DNA from: Perilla frutescens
Lineage: Eukaryota > Streptophyta > Magnoliopsida > Lamiales > Lamiaceae
Length of the DNA: 64,000 nucleotides
Direction of reading: 5' to 3'
Assembly: GCA_026008535.1 (NCBI GenBank)
Contig: BRKX01000010.1
Coordinates: 3,857,001-3,921,000, forward strand
Positions 46,194-57,089 of the stretch are shown piece by piece. A program made the position numbers and the translations under genes. Every line of letters starts with the position of its first letter. Positions within the stretch are counted from its first letter, which is position 1. The notes under the pieces are model-generated. The model saw only the letters and a list, made by a program, of their open reading frames with translations. It did not search any database and had not been told where the DNA came from.

Positions 46194-49100
46194 ATGATAA
46201 GTATTATGAATAATCATGAAAGATTAGTGGTTGTTGGGTTTGTAATTTTGTTCATTTGGGCAGGCCAGTTGGCCTTGGGGCAAAACAGATGTCTAAACAA
46301 GGGGAATTACACAAGCAACAGCAGTTATGCATTCAATCTGAACAGCAGTTTCCAAGAACTAGGGTCTAATCTGGACAACAATGGTTTCTACAACGCCTCT
46401 GTTGGGCAGCTCACAGATAGAGCCAACTCAATGGTGCTGTGCAGAGGGGATGTTCAACTGGACGAATGCCAGGATTGCATACTAGAATCTGCCGATGAGC
46501 TTTTAAGATCATGCCCCTTTCAAAAGCAGGCTATTAGTTGGGATGAACGCTGCATGCTCCGATTCTCTAACGCTACAATTTTTGGATCCTTGGAGACTAT
46601 CCCCATGCGGTATTGGTGGAATCCAAATAACGCCACGAGTCCCGATAAGTTTAAGGAGAATCTGAGAGGTCTGCTTGATCAACTCCGTAACCAGGCTGCT
46701 TCTGGGGGTTCTCTCAGAAAAGTGGCAGCTCGGAATGCAACTGGACCTGATTTTCAGACCATTTTTGCGATGCTCCAGTGCACCCCGGATTTGTCTCAAG
46801 AAGATTGCACTAGTTGCTTGATTAATGCTATTGCTAATATACCAGCACGTTGTGATGGGAAGAGAGGGTGTAGAGTATTATCGCCCAGCTGCTATCTTCG
46901 TTTCGAGATCTATCCCTTTTATAATGAAACTAGGCTCCGAGAACTAGAGCCGGCTGTATCTTCTTCCCCGCCGCCTTCTTCCTCATCTGGTAATCATATA
47001 TACTATATCTCCACCTTTATGCTTTCTAATTTGACTACTGATTATCAAATGATGTGTGTGTTTCCCTCAGCAAGGTTAATCTTTAAATGATGAATAATTA
47101 GTGGGATATTGATTATGATCACATTCCGTGAGGCCATAAACTTAATTAACAAAATCCTCCCCTTAAATTTTTTGCAGGAAAGGGCGATGGTAATACAATT
47201 AATCAAACTGTTATCATTATTGTGGTTCCAATTGTTTTAAGCCTGATACTAGCTGTTTCTGCCATTATCTGGTTAAGAAAGAGAAGAGCACAAAAACCAA
47301 TTGAAAATCACCATGAAAGTAAGTATCTGATCTCTCTCTCTCTCTCTCTCTTTCTGTGTGTTTTTTTTACGTGTATATAAGTGTGCCTCCGATGAATATT
47401 CAACGAACTTGCTATATTTTTTTTTGTTTTGGTAAATTTTGAAGGCGTTGAGATTAGCACTGCCGAATCTCTGCAATATGATTTCAGCACGATCAAAACT
47501 GCGACAAATGATTTCTCTGACGATAATAAGTTGGGTGAAGGTGGATTTGGCTCCGTTTACAAGGTAATTATTCAATACAACGTGATAACTTAAGGTGAAC
47601 ACACAGAAGTAATAAAAGATATTTATATTTAAATGTATAACTGTATGTGTTGTGATATGATAAAATTAGGGCAAACTTTCGAACGGTCAAGAGATTGCCG
47701 TGAAGAGGTTGTCCGTGCATTCAGGACAAGGTGATCTGGAATTCAAGAATGAGGTCCTGTTACTAGCCAAGCTTCAACACAGGAATTTGGTTAGACTCTT
47801 GGGTTTTTCCATACAAGGAACCGAGAAGCTTCTCATATACGAATTGGTTCAGAATGCAAGTCTAGATCAATTTATATTTGGTAACATTTCTTTCTTCTAT
47901 TTACTAAAGCTAATTTAACTGCATGATGGTGATCGTATGTCTTCACAATCAATCATCTTAAAATATTAACCTTGACGTGCGTATGCTGTGATTGGGTTTG
48001 TAGACCAAAGGAACCAGTCCCATTTGGATTGGGATAGACGTTACAAGATCATAGCGGGTGTCGCGAGGGGAATCCTCTACTTACATGAAGATTCAAGACT
48101 CAGAATCATTCACCGTGATTTAAAAGCCAGCAATATACTTCTAGACAGAGATATGAACCCTAAAATTGCGGACTTTGGCATGGCCAGATTATTCGGGCAA
48201 GATGAAACTCAAGGAAATACCAGCCGAGTTGTTGGAACATAGTAAGCATATATATATGTTAATTAGATCGATTTCTATGACTACGTACGGATGCATGTTA
48301 TCTTTAATTCGAGTTAATTTCAATTTTGATCTCATAGGATGTCGGGTATTCTGATTTTGGTCCCGACACTATTATTTTTTGTCATTTTTCAAAAAAATCG
48401 CCCAGTTTTAGTCCCAAGGCAAAAAATGGGACCAAAATCGATACTAATTCTGTTTGGAACAAAAAATGATAGTGTCGGGACCAAAATCGGAATACCTAAT
48501 GTCCTATGGGACCAAAATTAATATTTTCTCTCTTTAATTCCATTTGTTGTCTGACCTTGCAACATGCTTTCACTATATACAGCAAGCTAAGGTTACTAAA
48601 AAAATGTATATTGCAGTGGATATATGCCACCTGAATACATAATACACGGCCAATTCTCAATCAAATCGGATGTCTTCAGCTTTGGAGTTCTGGTCCTGGA
48701 AATCATTAGCGGGAGGAAAAACAGCAATTTCCGAAGTGGGGAGAACGCAGAGGACCTCTTGACTTTTGTAAGTATATATCGAATATGCATGCACGCATGC
48801 ATGCATGCTTTAATTAAATTCTGGAGAAAATTAGATTGGAACTTATAAATTATTTGATCCAAAATTAATGTTACGCAGGCATGGAAAAACTGGAGCGAAG
48901 GAACAGCGGCAAATGTGATGGATCCTTTGTTGAGGTCTGGTTCAGGTTCAATGAGTGAAATGGTGAGGTGCATTCATATTGGTTTGCTGTGTGTTCAAGA
49001 AAATGCAACGGAGCGGCCCACAATGGCTTCAGTTGTTATTATGTTGAGTAGCCCCTCCATAAGCCTTGCTGTACCTTCTGAGCCTGCATTTTATCTTCAA

Positions 49101-49250
49101 AGCGGTTTTACTTCCCAAACCTCCCGACTTGATCACCACTGCAATTCCAGAGAAGCTGAGTTGATCCTCAACAATTTTCAGAAGCCAGCTGATCGATCAG
49201 ATCACTCATCTCACAACGATGTTTCAATCACCGACTTACATCCACGATGA
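46194..49250 (+). CDS. Cysteine-rich receptor-like kinase (CRK, DUF26)
   Basis: Seven exons with GT-AG borders: 46194-46989, 47178-47318, 47445-47563, 47670-47880, 48004-48241, 48617-48767 and 48879-49250, encoding 675 residues, normal for CRKs. Signal peptide residues about 1-30 (VVVGFVILFIWAG). Two extracellular DUF26 (stress-antifung) domains with C-x8-C-x2-C motifs at Cys83/92/95 and Cys196/205/208. Ser/Pro-rich hinge, transmembrane helix about 277-299 (VIIIVVPIVLSLILAVSAII). Ser/Thr kinase: GEGGFGSVYK (343-352), AVK Lys364, HRDLKASN Asp461, DFG Asp479, GYMPPEY 503-509 (Pro where Ala of APE is usual). CRKs are plasma-membrane receptors in pathogen, ROS and stress signalling; the ligand is unknown. 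ATG 46206 is an alternative start. Intron 5 contains a MITE. All catalytic residues kept, so likely functional. It lies head-to-head with the Argonaute relic. Confidence 0.96.
48301..48540. mobile_element. Mutator-type MITE in CRK intron 5
   Basis: A 220-bp foldback element (48311-48530) between identical 10-base repeats tctttaattc (48301-48310, 48531-48540). The inverted repeats are about 65 bases (left ttttgatctcataggatgtc, gattttggtcccgacactat; right the reverse complement with few changes). A target duplication of 9-11 bases and long TIRs indicate a Mutator-like MITE. It lies well inside the intron, away from the splice sites. Confidence 0.88.
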
Positions 49251-49685
49251 TTTCCAACTACGTATAGTACCACTACTACTACTCACCTACGTACCCTTTT
49301 TTAATTTCCCTCATATTGATCAGATGTTAGTATTTTTCACAACTTTTATAATTCCCTTCTGTAATGTATATCATCATTAGTGATCTATCTTCTTTTAATT
49401 TCAATCTCCTATATATTCTTTTTACTAATCAATATAGACTATGTTCTGTTATTTTGTACTTCAGAGAGAAAAAGACACGCACTGTAAAAAAAAAAAAAAC
49501 AAGAAGAAGAAGGAGAAGAAAAGGCTGATCAAACTGCTCATACGAGAAGTTCAACGAACCAAACTGGTGACGGTCCTGATTAATATATTGACCTAATTTA
49601 TTGTCTCAACTTTTAAAGTATCATGATTATAAAATCAGCTGATAAAATAAATAAAAAGTCAAAAGATAAGGAATTTATTCTATTA
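49251..49685. other. 3' flank of the CRK gene
   Basis: Probable 3' UTR and intergenic DNA with an A-rich run at 49486. No other gene seen. Confidence 0.5.
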
Positions 49686-49848
49686 AATTAATCGATAAGT
49701 CGTCCCGGTGAGATGGCCTAATGGTGGAGTGAGGTTGCTTGGAGATCAAAACTCACGAGTTCGAATCTCCTCAAGACCACAAGTCGGGTGTGTGAGTAAA
49801 AAAAAATAAAAATAATAATAATAATAATAATTAATTAATCGATAAGTC
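49686..49848 (+). mobile_element. tRNA-derived SINE with 16-bp target duplications
   Basis: Bases 49702-49832 form a 131-bp SINE: Pol III A box (gatggcctaatggtgg, about 49712) and B box (gagttcgaatctcc, 49757-49770), then an A-rich (aat)n tail. It is flanked by perfect 16-base direct repeats aattaatcgataagtc (49686-49701 and 49833-49848). No tRNA cloverleaf is completed, so this is a retroposon, not a tRNA gene. Confidence 0.92.
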
Positions 49849-50623
49849 TTGTTGAAATGGTCGATGTCGACAGTGATGGATTTTTTTTTTTTTAATAAAT
49901 CAATAAGAGCCTAGATTTATGTTGGAGGATAGGAATTTCCCAGTCTTCACGTAGTCCTCTCACCATCAAAAGTCAAAACTCATAAATTTAAAACAAGAGA
50001 TATAAAAAAAAATACGAAATCCAGAAATGAGCTAAGATCAATGTCCGAAGTCAAGTCAATAATTTTTTAATTGGTTTAATTAAAAAAAAAAATTACCACC
50101 ATGGGATCAATTTATAATTTAAACACATTTTTTAAAACACTGTAATAATAATTTAATCTTTTAATTTGTAATAAAATAGACACTTCCAAAAAATTCGTCG
50201 ACTCGAAAATTGAAATCGATCATCCAAGGTAATTCCTCTCAGATAATTCTATTCAAAAAGGTAAATTTATTGTACTTAATTATGCAATGTTTTTCTTTTT
50301 TTTATATTCAAAATTGTAATCGACCTTCTTCTTTATGGCTATAGTGATGTTGAATTTTTCGGGGAGCAGCATCTCGATATAGCCATGTCTCTTGTGGAAT
50401 TTATGCGATTGAATTGTAGAATTATGGGGTTAGATATTATAATTTTTTCGTTTGTGTTAGATTCTAGAATTGGAGGTGTGAGAAAGAAATAATTATTCAC
50501 AAATTGGGTGTTAGTTATTCTTACATTGAATTCTTATGGTTGAAATCATAATTGCAGGTTTTCTCCACATTGTGTTTGTGGTTGCACTTTCTACCACATA
50601 GTCACTATAGACCTGTGGTACTT
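49849..50623. other. AT-rich intergenic, no gene
   Basis: Nothing recognised between the SINE and the left breakpoint of duplication copy B. Confidence 0.5.
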
Positions 50624-50639
50624 CTCTCCCTCTACTTCT

Positions 50640-53600
50640 CCCCCTCGTTCTTCCGCGTCCGCCGCCCAGCCTGCCGCCGCCTGCCGCCGAAGGTAAGTTG
50701 CTGATTTCCCTTTTTTTAAAAAAAATTCAGTTTGTGTTATATTTTTTTCATTTTGTGGTATTGTTTAATTTAGGATTGATTTTTATTTTTAATTTTATAT
50801 GCTGTTGAATAATGTTTCGATGTTGCTGTTTTATGTTTTTTTTTTTAATTTTAATTTTATATGCATTGTTAAATTAGATTCTTAGGAGCACACCAAATAG
50901 GATATCTGAATTAACAGGATATTTAAATGTATGTAATTAATTGAAGTTGCTGACAAATGTTTTTTTTTTTTGAATAAACTGTATTTATAGCATATTGCTA
51001 ATCTTAAGTTAAATATAAACAAATTTATTAAATAAATAAAATAGGGAGAAAAAAAAGATACTCATGAGTGGACTCGATAAACATCATATATTTGAATCAA
51101 GCTTAAGCTTGTGAACTTATAAACAAAGCATGCATGTTAATGAGTAAAAAAAATAGGTTTGAGATTTGCTCAAATTAGAGTTAAATTATAGATTTAATTT
51201 AAATTACAAAATTAAATTAAATTACAGATTTTAATTAGTAAAAAAATTACAGATTCTAATTAAATTAAAATTATAGATTTTAATCAGTAAAAAAATTACA
51301 GATTCTAATTAACAAAAAATTACAGATTTTATATATTAACAAAAAATTACAGATTTTATATATTAACGAAAAAAATAACAGATTTTATAAATTTAATTAA
51401 AATTACAGATTTTAATTAATAATTAAATAATTACAGATTTAACAAAAAATTACAGATTTTATGTTTAGATTTAAGTTCATAAATATGTTAGATTATGTAG
51501 TTTACAATCCTTTTTGTGATTAGCTCAAAATGTGTATTATATACAATTATACATGTTTTTTTACATATAATTAATATGTATATATATATATTGTGGTTGT
51601 TAGTTCAATTAATATATAAAATTAAAGCATGTTAGTTCAATTTTAATAAACCATGTTAGTTAAATGGGACGAGGGCTCCTGGATCCCTCTATATTAATTG
51701 TACGTATTTATATTGGGACGAGGGCCCCTGCATCCCTCTGGTGTTTGGTTTTTACTAGTTAAGTTAAGTTACGTCGATGACTTGGTCAAAATATAGGTTT
51801 CACGTCGTTATGCTGCCGAATTTTTGTCTTTTTTTAATTTTATGTTTTTGTTTAATTAAAATCATGTGTATCGATATCTATATGAGTTGTTTTTGTCAGA
51901 TGACTAGAGGTGGTGGATTTCACGGGGCTCGGTCCCGAGCTATATCATCTATGGGATCCGTTGGCGGTTCCATTGATGATAATGTCGGTCAGGAAGGGAC
52001 CGACACTCAGGTTGAGAAGTCCCGCACGGTTGACTCGAGACCGTGGGCAGGGAGAGGTATGTTGATCAATATATTTAATTTATTTACTTTAAGTATATTA
52101 TAATTTAATCTAATTTGCATTTTCAGAGTCATGAGGCCCTCGAACACCTGTTCGAGGGAAATTACAGCTATCTTCAAGAGGTATATGTATCCTACGGGCT
52201 TCACTTGGAAGAAGGTGCCCGTGGAGAGGAGGATGTTGTACTGGGGAGTTCAAGGTAAAAAATTATTATATATGTATTTTGTGTTGTCAAATATTATTAC
52301 TAACACAGTTGTTTATTTATGTGTTAATACAGAAGGAGTTTAGGTGGTCTTATCCTGATGAGGAGGTGCTTCCGCTGTTCTGGAAGAAGTGCCAGGATCG
52401 GTACAGGGACATGATGTACCACATGAAGAAGGATGACTACCAGCGGGCCGGCAAGAGGCCCGATTTTGTGCGCCAAGAGGACTGGCCTGGCTGGATAGCA
52501 TACTGGCAGGCGGAGGACACTCAGGAGAAGGCTCGAGTGGCCAAGAAGAACCGCCTGACCGAGCCGGATGGACTAGGATCATCCAGCCAGACTCATCACG
52601 GAGGTGTCAGATCAGCCGTGGATTATATGCACGATCTGGTACGAGTTATAATAATTATTCAAGTTTATAGTATAAAAAATTAACACTTTCTAATTAATTT
52701 CGTTTTATTTTGTTGAATCAGGCTAGAGAGCAGCACCTGTCTGAGTGGGAGGCGCGCTATCAGACCTACCTCCGGCTTCAATGGATGGCCTCTAGACTTC
52801 AGCCAAGGCGATGGAGAACAAGGTAAGTTTTCACTAATATTTTAATATATATATAGGTATAAATATATATATTATTTATTAACATTCTGATAAAAGCAGG
52901 AGAAGTGTGACGCCTTGGCTGCTGAGTGGATAGCGGACGGCAGGGAGCCGGACATGGGTGAGATTTACCGCCAGGTGGTGGCGCCTGACAGGAAGGGGCG
53001 CACTATCGGGCTGGGGAACATGGCCCCTGCCGTTCATCTCCCTTCCACTGCAGCTGGAGGGTCCTCCTCATCAGCTAGCCTGGGCTCTGGCTCGCTGTAC
53101 ACCCAGGCAGAGCTCGATACGAGACTGGCTGAGATGCAGTCACAGATACAGGCACAGATGCAGGCACAAATGGAGGCACAGATGGAGGAGAAGCTGAGTG
53201 TCGAATGTGCGACTGTGCAGCAGGTGCTGGAGAAGCAGGCCAGGATAGAGTCCCTACTTGAGCGCCTTCTCAGCCAGCTACCGAGTGGTGCTGGAGGATT
53301 CAGAGGGGTCGGTAGCAGATCCGGCAGACAGGATAATGGATCCGAGGAGTAATGTAAATATATATTATATTACATTTTTGAATATTTATTTATTTGTATT
53401 TAAATTATATACAATTATATTTATATATATATATATATATATTTTAATTTTATGATCTTTTATTATATATATTTGGGTACAAACAAATAATAAAAAAAAT
53501 GAAAAATAACCGAATAAAAAAAATAACAAAGGCGACGGACTGGTTTTCGTCGGCTCGATTCCACGACCGAAATCGTCGACAGTTGAAGGTGACGGAATAT

Positions 53601-53751
53601 TCCGTCATTTTTCATCGCCTTATTTTTTTAGCGACTACGATAATGAGACGGAAAATATCCGTCACCATTCCGTCGTCCGTCAAGTTAGCGACATAATTTG
53701 GCCACAGGGCGACGGAAATTTCCGTCGCTATTTAATGATTTCCTTGTAATG
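50640..53751 (+). mobile_element. CACTA-3: 5'-truncated copy of CACTA-2
   Basis: Lacks the first ~515 bases (left terminal inverted repeat and subterminal array) but retains the right end ttccttgtaatg and the adjoining agt triplet of CACTA-2. It arrived by segmental duplication and cannot transpose by itself. Confidence 0.92.
51900..53352 (+). pseudogene. Ptta/En/Spm-type gene, copy B
   Basis: Paralogue of 42324-43802 with exons about 51900-52055, 52127-52254, 52333-52638, 52722 onward and 52903-53352. The last exon is open (WIADGREPDMGEIYRQVV, SLYTQAELDTRLAEMQSQ, coiled coil, NGSEE stop), unlike copy A, which has lost one base. Relative to copy A, part of the first exon is missing (VDSRPWAGRG in place of VDSRRELELETMGRE). 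The same awkward junction at 52254/52333 is present. Promoter and left end are absent. Confidence 0.75.
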
Positions 53752-53824
53752 AGTAATCATTATTATACTTTATACCTCACTATCAAAGGCTTTAATGCTG
53801 ATCAGAAAATCATTCAATGCATTA

Positions 53825-54162
53825 TCACATAATCACATGATTGATAGAAAATTATGTACCTTTCTCCATCATCAAATCTGAGATTGCACTATTGAATTTC
53901 TTGAGAAGAACAGTATCCTTGATTATTTGTTTATTCTCTATCATATGTGATGGCTAGGGTTTTAAGAGAATACCTTTTATATCACGAAGTGGACCCAATT
54001 TTACGGTAATAGGCTGTTATTTCCCATAAGCCCACTATTCCCATCAAATAGCGGATATAATAAAACCGCTCCTTAATAATCCAGATATAATTTAGTCCGT
54101 AATTATTTAATTATTTATTTATTAGTCCTTAGTAAGCCACATAATTTTATATGATACATAAA
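53825..54162 (-). repeat. Copia LTR, duplicated copy
   Basis: Third copy of the copia LTR in the window, nearly identical to 44276-44613. Part of duplication copy B, with no copia internal sequence beside it. Confidence 0.85.
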
Positions 54163-54202
54163 TAATCTTACAGAATCTAGATAACAATTTATTAATAGGA
54201 AT

Positions 54203-54756
54203 ACATGGATCTTTCCTGCGTTAGGCATAGGAAATTCTAAGTTGAAGCCCAGTAGAGAAACAAAGTCTGAAACCTTTATCGGTTTAAAAAATGCCTCGAC
54301 TGCTAGATCTATAACACGACAATCGAAACATTAGATAATAATAATATTGTACTTCCAACCATGAAAAATTATTGTGATGACACTTAACTATATATAGCTT
54401 TTCTATTTGAATACGAACAAAACATGATCATAAATACGTTCTCAATCATATATTGATCAATGTTTACCAATTATTAATGAAACACTCATCTGTGTTTGAT
54501 GAACACTTTCGTGAAACCCTTTCCACACTATGACACCATCAATTATCCGTTCTCCAATTCCAATCGGACGAGGACCAAAGAATGACCCAATAATTACATG
54601 GCTGAAATGAAAAGATGTATTTCAATCAAACAAACTAGATTTTACAAGATGTATAATTAAAAGTGATTTTACATTACATAATTTATAACACCACCTCTCA
54701 TGTAGTCTCTGTCGCATAATTACATCAATCACTTCATTCACTTGGTCATCTCTCTG
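54203..54756 (-). pseudogene. Duplicated Argonaute 5' exons
   Basis: Copy B of the N-domain and L1 exons at 44654-45207 with only scattered substitutions (for example frame PMPNAGKI for PMSNAGKI). It ends at the duplication breakpoint; no downstream Argonaute exon follows on this copy. Confidence 0.8.
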
Positions 54757-54779
54757 GTCATTTTATGGCATTTTTTATG

Positions 54780-55100
54780 TCATAGAAAATGTCCAATCTA
54801 TCAAAGTATGGGGTATATTAGATTTTTTGTGACATTTTTTATGGCATTTTCTATGTCAAATCTTCATTTTATTTATTTATTTATTTATTATGACTTAATT
54901 TAATTAAAAATTTTCATTAGACGTTTACTTTGAGGGATAAATTAGATTGATGAAATAATATAACCTAATCTACCCCATACTTTGATGGATTGGACAATTT
55001 TAAACTTTAAAACCTTCAAATAGTCAATCGCATACATTCAATCTAATCTATCATTCAAAGTAAACGCTTCCTTATTTTCATCCTTCCTCAAATAGGGTAT
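54780..55100. repeat. Complex foldback region
   Basis: Contains inverted pairs: gtccaatctatcaaagtatg against catactttgatggattggac (54791 and 54975), and cgtttactttgag against ctttcattcaaagtaaacg-type sequence (54923 and 55050). It begins at the right breakpoint of the duplication. Probably a MITE or two overlapping MITEs; boundaries unclear. Confidence 0.55.
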
Positions 55101-55261
55101 ATTAAAAAAATAGTTATGACACAGAAATTGTAACAAGGTTGGGTACGGGTGATGTGACACTAGATCAACAGTGCATTCTCGAGAAGATATATATATATAT
55201 ATATATATACACACTTTTGGAGATTTCTTGCTTAACATTGCCATGCAACATTAACATGATT

Positions 55262-55424
55262 TCTTTTTCTAGAGTAAATTTTACTTTTGGTCCTTTTAGA
55301 ATGGGTCAAAATACTTTTAGTCCTAAAAGTTACTTTTTTGGAACTAAAAAAATAACTTTTGGGACTAAAAGTGTTTTGACCATATACTAATGGGATTAAA
55401 AGTGAAATTTACTCTCTTTCTGTA
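55262..55424. mobile_element. Small Mutator-type MITE, 143 bp
   Basis: 55272-55414 has inverted repeats gagtaaattttacttttggt / attaaaagtgaaatttactc and flanks tctttttcta / tctttctgta agreeing at 8 of 10 positions. End sequence and target-site style match the MITE in the CRK intron, so both likely belong to one family. Confidence 0.7.
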
Positions 55425-55469
55425 ATATCTCAAATATATTATTCGTGTATGCTTTTCTAAATTGCTCTT

Positions 55470-56930
55470 CCCACATAAAAGATGAAAATGCATTTTTTTT
55501 CTTGGTCTTTAACTCATAATCAGCTTGCATTTCTCTATGAATCTTACCCACGATCGCAATTTCATATTGTTCCACGAATATTTTCAGCGTACTTCTTCAT
55601 GTGATGTACTTGTTGAATAAAGAATGCATTGATTCACTCCTCTATGTTAACACCATGCCTGTCCAAAATGTATAGTTTAAGTAAGCATGCACCCAACTTT
55701 GACTTTCAGCATATAAGTCTCTCAACCACCTGTTATTTTGGAGTTCATTTTTCACCAAGAATTTATCCCACCTACCCTCAAATTCAGCTGTGGTGAGACT
55801 TTCATATATTATGGCATTGAACTCCTCCAATGCCTTGTAAAAATCAGTCATCCCTTTGAACTTTTATGCAGTTTTTGACACAATATGCCACAAATAGAAT
55901 TGATGGATTGTGTCGAGCATAACTTCCCTTAAGGAAATTTTTATGCTCTCAGTTTAATCTGTTAACATTGTCCTAGGCTGAACACCTCACATGGCTTACA
56001 AATAATTGATAAATAACCAATTGAAAGATTCTGTATCTTCATGTGACAGCAAAGCGCCACCTAATAGTATTGACTGATTATGGTGATTAACCCCCTACCA
56101 TTGTTGCAAAGGTATCTGATACTGATTAACAAGATAAGTTGTATCAAAACTAATAACATAGTGAAAATCTTCATATGCAGCTTTGCTCTGATGATGAATC
56201 CATATCACATTTCGAAGTCTACCTCCATCGTCTATATTCATTAAATGAAAAAACTCATATCCTTTTGATGCATCCTCATAAAAAGCGTATGAATAGCTTT
56301 TGCGTCTCCTTCTCCAAGTCGCAATCTTCTTTTCTTGTAGATGAAATTCCTATAATCTCGAGCGCCGACTGCCGACTTGAACTTCTAATTAGTAGACTTA
56401 TATTATTACACACCCTTAAATCTGTGATGTTGTTTCTTTCAAGTTATCTCTTCATGTTGATTGACAAACTCTGGTGAGCCGGTATGAAAATTGACATCGA
56501 AGGTTCAAGTTCATGGTTATGGATTGAATAGAGACACTCTCCAAAATCCATTATCTTGTTTAATAGCACACACACGAGCAAGACAATTAATTTTTTTGGT
56601 AGATTTCTTTACTTCTACCTTTCGGGCTCTGTCGCAACAAATCACAAGGTACTTGGGTTCATCACACCCATTAGCTTTCCGAGTAGTTCTATAAATGACA
56701 CTAAATTCTTTACTCTTTGCATAAGCTTGGTACGAGGCAAATAAACTTTCTCTACTCTCAAACTCCATGTTAGTTTGAAGTTCTTGTTGAATAGTTTCAT
56801 CATTAAATTTCGATGATTCTTTGATTCCTTCCTCTGCATCAACATTCTCTTCATATTGATCGTCATGTGCATCAGATACGTCATTTGAAATATCATCGTT
56901 GTTGTGATCGGGTTCGAATATCGAAACCAA
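55470..56930 (-). pseudogene. FAR1-RELATED SEQUENCE-like pseudogene
   Basis: Minus strand: an acidic N-terminus, then a FAR1 DNA-binding domain (FESRESLFASYQAYAKSKEF, YLVICCDRARK, about residues 55-130; ORF 56930-56517). A MULE-transposase-like domain follows (about 56340-55900: FHYVISFDTTYLVNQYQIPL, GVNHHNQSILLGGALLSHED) with several in-frame stops. The C-terminal part is at 55851-55642 (FEGRWDKFLVKNELQNNRWL) and continues to about 55470. FAR1/FRS proteins are transposase-derived transcription factors of light signalling, but close relatives are active MULE transposases. With stops in the central domain it is a pseudogene; which of the two it descends from cannot be decided. Confidence 0.82.
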
Positions 56931-56949
56931 CTGTTTGTTTTATGTGCAG

Positions 56950-57089
56950 GTGGAGAAGGGAAATTAAATTACTTGCTAGGTGAATTGGAAGAAGAAATTG
57001 CAGAAAATGGTGGCGTTATTGTAGAAGACAGAAATGAGAAAGCCAAGATTCAGTTTTTACGGCTAAGGGAATTGGGAATCAAGAAATGA
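56950..57089 (+). CDS. Orphan terminal exon, gene not recognised
   Basis: An acceptor-like ttttatgtgcag precedes a 46-codon open stretch (KLNYLLGELEEEIAENGGVI, VEDRNEKAKIQFLRLRELGI, KK, TGA). It is highly charged, helical and compositionally protein-like. The upstream sequence is the oppositely oriented FAR1-like pseudogene, so earlier exons are missing or far away. It may be the last exon of a truncated or transduplicated gene. I do not recognise the family. Confidence 0.45.

Larger units (their letters stand above)
50624..54809. repeat. Segmental duplication, copy B
   Basis: Direct repeat of 41028-45260, offset about 9.55 kb. The left break lies in a CT-rich tract (ctctccctct) of the CACTA leader. 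The right break is just after tatcaaagtat, where copy A continues attttgc and copy B ggggtat. Confidence 0.95.

Noticed and set aside
46509..46799. Minus-strand ORF of 96 codons
   Set aside because: Lies wholly antisense to CRK exon 1 with its DUF26 motifs; no independent support.
47308..47602. Minus-strand ORFs near the CRK second and third introns
   Set aside because: Include a ctctct repeat and run antisense to exons; no domain.
49702..49780. tRNA gene
   Set aside because: A and B boxes are present, but no cloverleaf closes and the unit has an (aat)n tail with 16-base target duplications, so it is a SINE.
40522..53751. Two independent CACTA insertions at 40.5 and 50.6 kb
   Set aside because: Both share identical right-hand flanks through copia LTR and Argonaute exons, and the second lacks the left end, so the second copy comes from segmental duplication.
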